NCBI RefSeq assembly: GCF_900497805.2
Contig: NW_020954585.1
Location: forward strand, 45,791,631 to 45,855,630
Reading direction: 5' to 3'
Source of the DNA: Vombatus ursinus
Taxonomy: Eukaryota > Chordata > Mammalia > Diprotodontia > Vombatidae
Length of the DNA stretch: 64,000 nucleotides
Part shown: in pieces, positions 37,745-47,119 of the stretch
How positions within the stretch are numbered: the stretch's first letter is position 1
Layout: each line of letters starts with the position of its first letter
The notes under the pieces: model-generated
What the model was told of the DNA's origin: nothing
What the model saw: the letters and a program-made list of their open reading frames with translations, nothing else
The model's database searches: none
Translations under genes and position numbers: made by a program

Positions 37745-38335
37745 TCTCCATATTTTTGCTGTGTCTGTTTCCCCTGCCTGGAATGCCCTCCTTTCCCACT
37801 TCTTCCTCTTGGAATCTTTTGTTTCCTTCAAAGCTCTGCTCAAATACCACCTTACCTGAGTCCCCCCAGATACTAGTATCCCCCCCCCAATTACCTTGCA
37901 TGTAATCTATACATTTTGTATATAACTTTATGTTTTCATGTTATGTCCCTCTTTAAAATATAAGGTCCCTGAGGGTCGGGGCCATTTCATTTTTGTTTTT
38001 TTTTTTTTGTCTCTAGAACCTAACACAGTGTATGGCACATTTTGTTGTCATTTAGTTGTTGTTTAATCAAGTCTGACTCTTTGTGACCCTCATCTGGGGT
38101 TTTCTTGGCAAAGATACTGGAGCAGTTTGCCATTTCCTTCTCTAGCTCATTTTACAGATGAGGAAACTAAGGCAAACAGGGTTAAGTGACTTAGCTAGGG
38201 TCACACAGCTAGTAAGTGTCTGAGGCCAGATTTGAACCCAGAAAGATGAGTCTTCCTGACTCCAGGCCCAGAACTTGATCCACTTTACCCTCTAGCTGTT
38301 GTCTGGCACCTAGTAGGTACTTAATAAATCCTCAG
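37745..38335 (+). mobile_element. L2 LINE 3' end split by a long SINE
   Basis: TTTCCCCTGCCTGGAATGCC, AAGCTCTGCTCAAATACCAC, AATATAAGGTCCCTGAGGGT, AACACAGTGTATGGCAC, then after the SINE CTGGCACCTAGTAGGTACTT. TGGCAC on both sides may be part of the target duplication. Confidence 0.88.
38042..38304 (-). mobile_element. Long marsupial CORE-SINE (Mar1-type)
   Basis: Reverse tail TGTTTAATCAAGTCTGACTC, TTTTCTTGGCAAAGATACTG, CORE, eroded head CTTTACCCTCTAGCTG. Confidence 0.94.
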
Positions 38336-38696
38336 TGGTAGATTGCCATGGAGGCAGCAGGCTTTCCCCACCCCGTCCAGCACCTTTCTCAATCCCCTAC
38401 CACCTCCAGCTTCTTCCTGCCTCTTTTCCCATTGAAAGCCCAGCAGGACTGACTTCTATGCCTGTGACTGAAGGAAAAAGGCTCTTCCCTGCCGGGTGGA
38501 GCTGGGACAGCAGCAAGGCCCTTGCCAAAAGACCAAAGTGACCTGGTTCATTTAGATTTCCTCTTCCTGGCCTCCTCCCTTGGCCCTGGCAACAGCACAC
38601 AGGCCAGCCCCAGGAATCTTTTTCTTCCGATTTCATCCCTCCCTTGATGTGTCACTGGAGGTTGCTGGCTCCCTGCCTGGGAGGCCCTGCCCTGAG
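38336..38696. other. Unique sequence
   Basis: Balanced composition, no repeat. The word GACCAAAGTGACCTGGTTCA near 38532 holds two nuclear-receptor-type half-sites. Regulatory role not shown. Confidence 0.4.
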
Positions 38697-38740
38697 TCAG
38701 TGAGTGAGTGAGTGAGTGAGGGAGGGAGGGAGGGAGGGTG
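38697..38740. repeat. (GTGA)n(GGGA)n microsatellite
   Basis: About six GTGA units followed by five GGGA units, just before the tandem duplication. Confidence 0.9.
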
Positions 38741-38762
38741 TGTTTTTACAGCTGTGAAGAAG

Positions 38763-39100
38763 GGACAGACACCATATAAGTCAACACCCTGCCTTACTCC
38801 AGCCTGCAACGCCCAATTCTACAGCCCCTTCTGCAGACGGCAGAGTGAGTGGAAGATTGGGGGGAGGGGAAGAATAGGGCAGTCACACTGGGGGGTTTTG
38901 AGGTCCCAGGAATTTTGCTGAATCACCTTAAAGCTTGGACAAATACCATATAAGTCAACACTCTGCTTTATTCCAGCCTGCAGTGTATCATTCTGGAGCC
39001 CTCTTGCAGACAGCAGAGTGGGGTGGGGGGGGCTGGGCACGAGGGAGCAGAGGAAGAACATGCGAATTATGAGGTCTCAGGAATTTTGCTGAATCACCTC
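38763..39100. repeat. Two-copy tandem duplication, 174 bp period
   Basis: Copy 1 (38763-38936) and copy 2 (38937-39100) share ACCATATAAGTCAACAC, ATTCTGGAG/ATTCTACAG-type middle, TGCAGACRGCAGAGTG and CAGGAATTTTGCTGAATCAC. Middle parts differ in GC-rich runs. Each copy has the CArG-like word CCATATAAGT (38772, 38946) and TGCTGAATCA. Each also has a pyrimidine-AG (CCTTACTCCAG, GCTTTATTCCAG) followed after about 42 nt by GTGAGT in copy 1 or GTGGGG in copy 2. Copies have diverged by roughly a fifth, judged by eye. Confidence 0.85.
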
Positions 39101-39634
39101 TTGGTGACTTGGCTTGGGCAGCCTCGGTGTCTTTAGCCCAGGCCCTCCTTGTCTGCTGAAACGAAACACAATTATGGGCTCGGCTCTCTGATGATACCTG
39201 TCGGCTGGAGCCTTGGGCCCGGCTCCAATGCAAAGGGATGCCCTTTGTCAATCATCTCCCCTACCGCTCCCCCACCCCAATCCATCTCTGGAACATTCCA
39301 CCGTCGGCCACTCTGGGCCTGTGATGTCCAGAGACCTGATTTTCCTGTAAGCCTGGTCAGCGATTCTCCTGGGCTACCAAGAATTGTCTGCTACTCAGGC
39401 TTTATCTACCTCAGCCCGGCGGGCCTAGCCAGATTGAGGAAGCTTGAGGAGGTTGCAGATTTGGAAAACAGAACCAAAGGCAAGCTCGAAAGCCACCGAG
39501 GAACAGAGAGTTTAGGAACCTCTGAGGGGTCTTGGTAAGGAAACCACACTGTTCCTCTTTCTTCTGGGCAGTTCCTCATGCCTAAAGTAGCCTCCCCCTT
39601 TCTTTCCTGCCTGTTTGAAAGTCTCATTGACTTT
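39101..39634. promoter_or_regulatory. Unique motif-dense block, possible regulatory element
   Basis: No repeat recognised. Motif-like words cluster at 39225-39300: ATGCAAAG (octamer-like, 39228), CCCTTTGTCAATCATC (SOX-like then PBX/HOX-like, 39241) and GGAACATTCC (TEAD-like, 39290). The 129-codon frame at 39149-39538 has no recognised domain. Cross-species conservation is untested. Confidence 0.35.
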
Positions 39635-39985
39635 CACGCACTGCTTTAAAGTTTGCAAAGCACTCTGATAACACTATCCCCCTAGAACAGGGTTTTTAAC
39701 CTGGGGTCTGTGAATTTCTTTGAAGTAATTTTATTTGTTACATAATTGGTTTCCTTTGTAATCCTAGATATTTTGTTTTATGCATTTACTTATTCTAAGA
39801 AGGGGCCCATAGGCAGACTGCCAAAAGTGTCCATGGCCTCAAAAAAGTATTAGTATATTCATTGTATAGATGAGAAAACTGAAACTCAAAGGAGTGATTT
39901 GCCCTCAGATAGCTTCTGGGGATAGAAAGTGGGACTTTCAATCTACTTCTTCCTGACTCTGAGGCCAGCACACTAGCCCCTCTCT
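39635..39985 (-). mobile_element. MIR SINE split by a hAT-like element
   Basis: TTTAAAGTTTGCAAAGCACT (39647) and then GTATAGATGAGAAAACTGAA (39864), TGACTCTGAGGCCAGCACAC. The hAT-like insert lies between. Confidence 0.75.
39688..39850 (+). mobile_element. hAT-like miniature element (GGGTTTTTAA end)
   Basis: AGGGTTTTTAACCTGGGGTC left end, AATTGGTTTCCTTTGTAATC interior, GAAGGGGCCCATAGGCAGAC. The right end is eroded. Same family as 11702 and 16096. Confidence 0.72.
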
Positions 39986-39999
39986 GCCCTATTGCCCAG

Positions 40000-40232
40000 A
40001 GGATTTGCCATCTTCCTCCTCCTCCCTGAAGGCTTCCTTGAAATCCCATAGCAGTTAGCATATGTATCCCTCATCTTGGCATTTGATCGTATCCTGTCTG
40101 ATGTACTTTGTTCCAAGTACATGCGTATTTTATTCTCCCTCCTCAACCAAACTGTAAGCTATTTGAGGGCAGGACCCCTGTCTCAGGACACAGTGTCTCA
40201 TATCTAGCAGGTACTCAATAAATATTTATTAA
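40000..40232 (+). mobile_element. L2 LINE 3' end
   Basis: CTGAAGGCTTCCTTGAAATC, AACTGTAAGCTATTTGAGGG, TAGCAGGTACTCAATAAATA. Confidence 0.88.
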
Positions 40233-41505
40233 TTTAGTTGTATGGCATTTCTCCTCTACACATTTTTTCCTCCCTCAAAACATGACCTCATACAACATCC
40301 ACCACCCACACTGGACAGCTCCAGGCTATGGTCCAGGGGTATGAGCCCACAATCCCTTCCTATAGCTGGGCTGGCATTGCTCACATCTCTCTTGACAAGA
40401 GCTGGCAGTAGGCATATGCCTATTACAGGAAGCCTTTTTTTTTTTCCTCAGGGAAGTCAGAGATCAGCAGACTAGCCCTAGGAAAAAACTGTGGCCTGTT
40501 TTATCTGTGGTTTATCATAGCTCTGGAGCTGTCCAACTAGGATTGTAGAGGACTTATGGAAATGGATCTGGTTCCTATGAGAGCTGGTCTGCAAAATGTG
40601 CACTGGGCCCTCTTGCCATGGTCTTGTCTACTGCTCTGCCCAATGTGTACAAGTGGAAGAGTACCCATATGTACCAGGGAAAGAGGGTTGGGACACAAAA
40701 CTGAGAGGGAAAGGAGTTGGGAATAGCATGTGAATTGAGTTGGCTCTTTGTTAATAAAGCAGATATCTGGGCAAAGGTAGTAAATGCCAAAGGAACTTTG
40801 GTTATTCGAAATCCAATTGTCTGAAATTTCATTTAGTGAAGAATCACAATTAAAATTGTGTCTCCCTTGGCTTATGTACAATGCAGTATAAACATATCCA
40901 GTGAGTTGAAATATCCTATGACATTTAAATAAAGTTTTTACATATTTAGAGTCTGTGGAGAAGGTGTATTAACTATGTGTGAGAATCCATATGTCTCTTC
41001 CAAATTTCTATATATGGACACAGGTTTAGCAGAGCCATACCTAGAATCTTCACAACTGGGGGAGATTTTTATACAACATACTAGGGCAGGTGGCACAAAA
41101 AGCACTCAGATATTGATCCAAATAGGTGTAAACCCTGAGACATAGCAAAGCTATTCTACCATAGGATAAGGGGCAGAGCCCACCTAGGATATAGTAATTG
41201 GGGAGAAGAAACATGTACACCATCTGTTAGTTTCTTATTTTAACTATTTTTGCTAATCAGGTGCTAAATTCAGTAGTTTCTCCACTGTTGGAGTTTAGGT
41301 ACTGGCAGAACCCTCTAAATTTTAGCACCCAGAGGCAAAGCCCCTGTCACCTTGCCCTAGTTACAGCTCTGACTTGTAAGCTTATCTGTGTCTTGTTCAG
41401 TAAGTTCGATGGGTCAGCATCCCTTCTGAGAGACACCAAGGTGATGGATTTGATCCCACTGTAGCCCAATTTGCTTCTCCCAGATCCATGGCTACCTATT
41501 GCACA
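40233..41505. other. Repeat-poor unique stretch, 1.27 kb
   Basis: The longest stretch without SINE or LINE in this part. A reverse 114-codon frame at 40537-40881 has no recognised domain. TTATTCGAAATCCAATTGTC near 40801 loosely recalls a pogo/Tigger terminal repeat, but I see no partner end. Could be an eroded DNA transposon or host sequence. Confidence 0.4.
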
Positions 41506-41509
41506 GCTT

Positions 41510-41666
41510 TGTGGTAAGGTAACACTGACTAAGAAGGCCCCTAACTGGATCACAGGACCTGGGTTCAAATACTGTCTGTGATGCTTACCTCCCTGGTTCT
41601 CCGTTTAGTCATCTGTTGGACCAGATGGCCCCTAACGTCCAACTCCAGATGTGTGATCCTTGGTGG
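41510..41666 (+). mobile_element. MIR3-type SINE, degenerate
   Basis: CACAGGACCTGGGTTCAAAT, CCGTTTAGTCATCTG, TTGGACCAGATGGCCCCTAA, CGTCCAACTCCAG. Confidence 0.7.
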
Positions 41667-42203
41667 GGAGAATGGGGATGGCGCAGTATCCAACCATTCT
41701 CATCTCTGGAGAAATTACATACCGTTGGTGTGTCAGAAGATTCTTCTTGGAAAGCACCTTCACTTGGTATCTTGGTAGAGCTCATGGAGTATGTAAGGTC
41801 AGCCCTCTTCATATTTCCCCCAAAGCCTTATTCCTAATTTGTGGTAAAAACCACCCACCTCCTCGAGAGTTTGGAAAGGCCTGGACTGTCCGTCTCTCTG
41901 AAAAGGCTAGCTCAGAGTTTCTCTTCCCTCGCAACAACCTGAGTTTCCCTACCCCTTCCTATAAGACTCTTTCTAACCTCCTGACTCTTTCACGTCCCCA
42001 GCATACAATCCGAACAATTTCCTAGGTACTTCTCAGCTCAGAGTATTAACTTATTGGGACCCAGGGAAACAATGACTTTTTTACTATATCCCTTAGAATA
42101 GAGGACCTAACAAACTGTATTTCAGTGACAGTCCCCAAAGTCAGTATTATTGCACAGATGATGTGATAGATTACTGGATTAAAGAGAAGGGAAACAAGGA
42201 GAG
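41667..42203. other. Unique sequence
   Basis: Frames up to 121 codons without a recognised domain. No repeat family seen. Confidence 0.4.
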
Positions 42204-42665
42204 TATCATAAAATTTAAGCTAGAAAGGACCTTAGAGCGAAGGTATACTGGTAAATGTTAAACAATCAGCTCTCCAAAAAAAAAAAAGTACAAAAGTGAC
42301 ACACTTCTAAGTTCAAGCTAAATTATCAACATTTTCTCATCACTTTTTAAAGTCTGGACAATTAACAACAACAACAACAACAAAAAAGCAAGCCTTGATG
42401 TATGGCATTTGCCGATTTCTGCGGTGTAAATGCTCACAGCTGAAAATTTAACCATTGTGGCTCCATCAAGATGAGCTGGCTCCGGCGCACCCCTACTTAG
42501 AAGTTATCTTGTCCAACTCCTTCATTTTACAAGGGGGGAAATTGAGGCCCAGAGAAATTCAGTGACTTGCCCAGGGACACACAACGAATAAGTAACTGAG
42601 CTGAGATTTGAACCTGGTACCTTCTCAAGCTAAGTCTAGCACCCTTTTCAGGAGACCACATTACC
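42204..42665 (-). mobile_element. MIR3-type SINE split by a TIR element
   Basis: CATAAAATTTAAGCTAGAAA and GGACCTTAGAG before. ACTTAGAAGTTATCTTGTCC, GAAATTGAGGCCCAGAGAAA and GATTTGAACCTGGTACC after. The repeated CTTAGAGC/CTTAGAAG fits an 8 bp target duplication. Confidence 0.85.
42240..42494 (-). mobile_element. Short TIR element, family A (copy 5, full)
   Basis: Left AGGTATACTGGTAAATGTTA, interior CTCATCACTTTTTAAAGTCT, CAAGCCTTGATG, right GAGCTGGCTCCGGCGCACCC. Flanked by an apparent 8 bp duplication inside the MIR3, which points to the hAT superfamily. Confidence 0.75.
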
Positions 42666-42865
42666 TTTTTAGGGTAGGTGAGAAGGGAGGAATTTGTTTA
42701 AGCAGAGGATTTACGATGCAGTGTGAGTGACTTACCCAAAGAAACCTTCTGGGATTGTCTTAGAGGACCAGGGATAGTGAGACCACAGGAGAAAGGACAA
42801 GCTAGATTGTAAACTCCATGGTTTGGTTTGGTTTTTGGTTTTTTTTTTTTTGCTTTGTCCATGGG
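42666..42865. other. Unique sequence with T-rich run
   Basis: GGTTTGGTTTGGTTTTTGG then poly(T). No family recognised. Confidence 0.4.
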
Positions 42866-43085
42866 ATTTCCCTTCTCTCTAAAATGCTTCCTCTCTCTAC
42901 CCTGAAAATTTTAGCAGTTTTTCAAGGCCTGGCTGAAATCCTGTTTGAGGGCCTGTACTGAAATCCATGCAGCCTTCTGGACTGGCTACTTCAGTCCACC
43001 TCTCCTTTGAAATTCTATTGCGTAAAGTCAGTTCTCTGTAAGTATTTGTCAATTGATTGATCATATCTGTTATGCTTGTTCTGTA
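42866..43085 (+). mobile_element. L2 LINE 3' region
   Basis: CTAAAATGCTTCCTCTCTCT, TTTTTCAAGGCCTGGCTGAA match the L2 coding end. Downstream is eroded. Confidence 0.55.
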
Positions 43086-43119
43086 GAGCACCTGCCTAGT
43101 AGGGTACTAATCACAGATA

Positions 43120-43172
43120 GACCCTCAGCCAATGACTTATAAGGTCCCTTTCAGCTCTGACATTCTGTGAAT
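43120..43172 (+). mobile_element. MIR3 tail scrap
   Basis: ATAAGGTCCCTTTCAGCTCT, GACATTCTGTGAA. Confidence 0.6.
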
Positions 43173-43600
43173 TTTCCCATTCTGATTCTGTCTGGTGATT
43201 TGCTCTCCCCTAGGGCCCACCCTCCCCCCCCCACACAAATTCTGGCTACAGTGGTCTAAGGGTAGATTAGGGATGAGAAGACAGATAGGGGACTGCAGCA
43301 GGAGAGGGTGGGGCTAGGCAGAAAGCTCTCGGCTTGTTTTCTTCTCTTAATAAGGGTCTGGGAAGGAAGTCAGATTGTGAGAGACAGAAAGAAGAGGAAC
43401 AAAATAATTGAGCTGTGTGAAGGAGGAAACAGCAATCTTCTGCCCCACCCCTAGTCCCCATGACCACATTAAAATACTGAATTCACCCTGGTTTCTTGGG
43501 GAGCTAGAGATAAAGCAGTAAAAACATAAAATAAAAATCAATCAATTTAAATAAATAGATTCCTTTTTCTCTCCCCCAAATCCATTGCCCTTGACTCTAA
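43173..43600. other. Unique sequence
   Basis: No repeat or exon recognised. Confidence 0.4.
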
Positions 43601-43609
43601 CAGCACATT

Positions 43610-43920
43610 CAGGAACTACCAACATAAGAGGTGAAGGGAAGAAGTAAGATCTTTTAAAAACTACTCCACAGGAGAAAAATACACCTCCTGCCTTTCTTTG
43701 GAGAGAAAAAGAGTGTGGGTATAGAATATTGTATACATGTCAGATTCGGTGAATATATTCATTAGTTTTACTGAATTTCTTTTTTTCTACTTTCTTTTTT
43801 TATTTAAGAAATAGCTTATAACTGTTTCTTATCTGGGGAAGGGAAAGGCAGTATGTACTCGGAAGTGAGGGGTACATTGAAAAAAACTAAATGTATCAAT
43901 AAAAATAGAATTAAAAATAA
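43610..43920 (+). mobile_element. Marsupial L1-type LINE 3' end
   Basis: CTTTCTTTGGAGAGAAAAAG, AATATTGTATACATGTCAGA, GTTTTACTGAATTTC, GTACTCGGAAGTGAGGGG, ATTAAAAATAAAC terminus. Confidence 0.72.
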
Positions 43921-44350
43921 ACAGTTGAAAAAAACCATCCTAAAAAAAAAATGACACGGCACCAAGCTCTCCACTTTCATTTTCTAATGCGAGAAATGGG
44001 TTTTTCCCCTTGGGCAGGTTTTCTTAGGTTATGTATTCTCTCAGTAAATCTCCAAAGACATTCTACTCCCCCAGAGGAATTGGATAGATAAATCTCCCCC
44101 TGGTAAGTACCAGGCTCTGATAGGGATTTTACAGCAGCTGGGTTCCCCATAAAGGAGTGCAATCAGGGCAAGGCTCTTTCAGGATGAAGAGGTTTGTAGC
44201 ACAGGGGAGGGGGATGGGAGAGCACCTTACTGGAGGAAGAAAGTTGTCCCCACCGGGATTAAAACAGGAAGAGGAAACTCAGCAAGGCAGGCAACAGAAC
44301 TGGGCAGGCTCAGCCTCTTTAACAGGGCCTGTTCCAGCCTGGCTCTAGGG
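43921..44350. other. Unique sequence
   Basis: No family recognised. Frames of about 60 codons only. Confidence 0.4.
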
Positions 44351-44354
44351 AGAG

Positions 44355-44545
44355 AGTATGCTTGCCAAGAGGATGTCACAGCTAGCTAGACCAAAGGGTC
44401 TGTCTGTTCTTAAGATAACAGGGGAAAGCCTTAAATTAAAATAGGAACTAACAGGCTGGTTAATAACAATTGGCTTAGATGGTGTAATTTACAGGGGAAT
44501 GTTTGTTGGAAAGCATCATATCAAAAGGTGTTAATACATTAAAAA
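44355..44545. promoter_or_regulatory. AT-rich motif-dense unique block
   Basis: Within 190 bp: AAGATAAC (GATA-like), GGTTAATAACAATTGG (HNF1- and SOX-like, 44458), GGGAATGTTTGTTGG (TEAD- and FOX-like, 44495) and AAAGGTGTTAAT (T-box-like, 44524). Looks like an enhancer by motif density only. Confidence 0.3.
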
Positions 44546-44569
44546 TAAATAAATAAATAAACTAGCCTC

Positions 44570-44762
44570 TCTGGGAGCCAAAAGACCGTTGAATTTGGTG
44601 TCGGAGAATCTAGGTTCAAATCCCAACTCCACCACTTAATACCTGTGTGGTCTTAGACAAGTTACTTTGGTCCTCAGTACCATCACTGTAAGATGACCAG
44701 GTTAGACTAGATGCCCTCCCCAAAGGTCTCAATCTATAATTCTATGTTCTTATGCCTTAGAC
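44570..44762 (+). mobile_element. MIR3-type SINE
   Basis: GTGTCGGAGAATCTAGGTTC, TTAGACAAGTTACTTTGGTC, GGTTAGACTAGATGCCCTCC, AATCTATAATTCTATG. Confidence 0.85.
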
Positions 44763-44829
44763 ATTTAGAATCAGGGCTGGGAATGGGAAGTGCTCTTGGG
44801 AAGTAGAGGTAAGCAGACCTGTCTATGTA

Positions 44830-44965
44830 TAGAAGTTGAAGTCCTCAGTTTAGAATGAAGTTCCTTGGGGCAGGGATTGTCTCATTTCCATGTTTGTATC
44901 CCCAGCACCTAATACAGAACCTGGCACATAGTAAGCACTTAATAAATGCTTATTGATTGATAGCC
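44830..44965 (+). mobile_element. L2 LINE 3' end
   Basis: TTCCTTGGGGCAGGGATTGT, CCCCAGCACCTAATACAGAA, ATAGTAAGCACTTAATAAAT. Confidence 0.9.
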
Positions 44966-45006
44966 CTAGAACTTAGGGAAGGGTAATACAGTATATATGG
45001 ACAGCG

Positions 45007-45031
45007 TGGTGGTGGTGGTGGTGGTGGTGGG
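45007..45031. repeat. (GGT)n microsatellite
   Basis: Eight GGT units at the head side of a SINE. Confidence 0.88.
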
Positions 45032-45276
45032 GTTGCATAGAATACCAGGCCTAGAGTTAGCAAGATTTATCTTCCTGAGTTCAAATTTGGCCTCAGATAC
45101 TTGCTAAGCTGTATGACTCTGGGCACATCATTTCACCCTCTTTGCCTCAGTTTCCTGATCTGTAAAATGAGCTGGAGAAGGAAATGGCAAACCACTCTGG
45201 TATCTTTGCCAAGAAAACCCCAAATGGGGTTACGAAGAGTCAGAAAAACAACTGAATGACAATAACAATATAGTAT
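45032..45276 (+). mobile_element. Long marsupial CORE-SINE (Mar1-type), head altered
   Basis: GGCCTAGAGTTAGCAAGATT onward is canonical, CORE GACTCTGGGCACATCATTTC, tail GTTACGAAGAGTCAGAAAAA. The tRNA head is partly replaced by the GGT run. Confidence 0.92.
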
Positions 45277-45299
45277 ATGAGACCTGAGGGTCAGGAGGC

Positions 45300-45475
45300 C
45301 TGGGTTATCATAGAATCAGAGATATAAAGCCAGAAGGAACCTTGGAGATCATATAGTCTACTCCATTTCACAGATGAGGAAATGGAGGCCCAGAAGGGTT
45401 AAGGGACTTGTCACACAAGATATAAGTGGCAAGGGTAGAATTTTAATGAGATCTCCACATCCAGTAAATTTTCCC
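45300..45475 (-). mobile_element. MIR3-type SINE
   Basis: GGAACCTTGGAGATCATATA, TTTCACAGATGAGGAAATGG, AGGCCCAGAAGGGTTAAGGG. The head is eroded. Confidence 0.82.
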
Positions 45476-45944
45476 CTAGACTTGCCATATACCCTGGTCA
45501 TTTTCATTTCCTCTTGCTAGGTAGTAAGATCCCCGAGGCCAGGGGCCTCCTCTTACACTTTGGGAGCCCCTACAAAGTCTTCCATTGGGCAAGCACCAAG
45601 CAGGCTGGTTGGTCAGGCAGCCTCCGACCAGAGAGGGGCTGAAGAAAGAAGGTCCCACTAGAGGGAGCCTTAGAGGCACAGATGCCCCCCTTCCCCTACA
45701 CTAGAAATTGAGCCGGCCTTCGCCGCCTGGCCTTTCTCACCCATCTGCTTCGCCTCGGGCTCAGCTATGAATGGTATGCTCTCGCTCCTTTCTTTCTTCC
45801 TTGTGGCCTTTTGTCCCTGGGTATGTGCTCCCTCTCTTCCTTTTCCCCTTTTCTTCCCCTCCTCTCTTTCTTTTGGTCTCCCGCTCTTTCCTCTCTCTCT
45901 CCCTCACCTTCCCTTTCACCCAGTCTTCTTCCTCTTCTCTTTCA
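45476..45944. other. Unique sequence with a possible CTCF site
   Basis: No repeat family. ATGAATGGTATGCTC at 45767 opens a 182-codon frame whose second half is MIR3 sequence, so I reject it as a gene. Confidence 0.45.
45655..45668 (+). promoter_or_regulatory. Possible CTCF site
   Basis: CCACTAGAGGGAGC matches the core CCASYAGRKGGCRS at 13 of 14 positions. It is in unique sequence. Occupancy unknown. Confidence 0.45.
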
Positions 45945-46098
45945 TAGAGAACCATAGAAGGTCAGAACTGGGAGGGGCCTTAGAAGTCCTACAAGTCACC
46001 CCTTCCCCTTTCCAGGGGAGAACAAGGACGCCCCGAAAGGGGAAGGTCCGAGGACTAGAACCCACATCTCCTGACTCTCAGGCCAGTCTTCCTTCTGC
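45945..46098 (-). mobile_element. MIR3-type SINE
   Basis: AGAACCATAGAAGGTCAGAA, GGGGCCTTAGAAGTCCTACA, CTAGAACCCACATCTCCTGA. Confidence 0.8.
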
Positions 46099-46262
46099 AG
46101 GATGCAATACAATCAAAGATTGGCTTTCGGCCCCACCTTTGATTCTTGCTACCAGTGGGGTCTTAGGCAGTCACTTAACCTTTCTCCTACTCAGTTTCCT
46201 CCTCTGTAAAATAAGGAGGCCTCTGAAGTCTCTTCTAGCCCTGCTTCTACAAATCTCCTCAT
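46099..46262 (+). mobile_element. MIR3-type SINE, head-to-head with the last
   Basis: GTCTTAGGCAGTCACTTAAC, CTCAGTTTCCTCCTCTGTAA, CTCTTCTAGCCCTGCTTCTA. Confidence 0.78.
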
Positions 46263-47110
46263 TGTCTTCTCTCCTCTCCCCCCTCCTGAATAACCTCCTT
46301 CCCTTTATCATCTAGACAAGTCAACTACATAGAGCACAGCTATTTGTAGATGTTCCTGGAGGGTTAATTCTCAAGGAACCCACTCTTCAGCCTCTGACCC
46401 AGGGAAATATTCTGGCCTGGAGGAAGTGGGAAGAGACAATGTCTGTCCATCTGCCCTCAGTATGAATAGCCTGCATTTGTGGTCCCCAGTGAGATGAAGT
46501 TACCAGAGCATCAGTCACGCCCAGCAATTTGGTGCCTCCAGGCCTAAGTGCTCTTGGAAGTGGTTACTTCACAAGGAGCTATTCCAGGGTGAAGGGGGAG
46601 GGGGGGGAGGTGGAGTGGGGCTGAGTCTATCTGTTCAGTCTTTGCATATTTTAAGTGGCTTCTGGGCCCAAATCCTGAGATGCAATGCTGGCAGCTGGAG
46701 AGGGTGTTTCCAAGGGCCTTTCCTGTCCTAAATCACCTGTAAAAGATGCCCCTCCTTCTGACACACAGAGAAGTGCCCTTTTCAGTGATGACAGGGAAGA
46801 GGAAAGGAATGGAGGGTATCTCCCTGATTTTTTGTAGGCAGCTGACAGATTTGGGAGTAATACCACTGGCTCACTCCTGCTGAATGATGCTGTAGGAAGT
46901 TTGTCACCTTTGAAGGTGGGGAAGCAATGGGAGGCCAAAGGGTCTCCTTCCCTAGCAATAGAAAACAGCCTTCCTGGAAGCTGGGTGGGGAATAGCTTTC
47001 TTATGGTTCTCTCTAGGCCTTCCTAGGCCTTTCTGCTTAACAATCTCGGTCAGGTAATAAGTACTCAGTGAATTCTTGTGGTATAACAGGACTAATAAAT
47101 ATTTGATTCC
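46263..47110. other. Unique sequence, 850 bp
   Basis: No family or exon recognised. A G-run patch at 46588-46620 (GGGGGAGGGGGGGGAGG) could form a G-quadruplex. Confidence 0.42.
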
Positions 47111-47119
47111 ATCAATAAT

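Noticed and set aside
39149-39538. 129-codon frame in unique GC-rich DNA
   Set aside because: No recognisable domain, no splice or start context, and no second line of evidence.
40795-40840. Tigger/pogo terminal repeat
   Set aside because: Only one loose half-match, no partner end and no TA target visible.
45767-46315. 182-codon frame beginning with a hydrophobic, signal-peptide-like stretch
   Set aside because: The hydrophobic part is C/T-rich low complexity, and the second half is two MIR3 copies.
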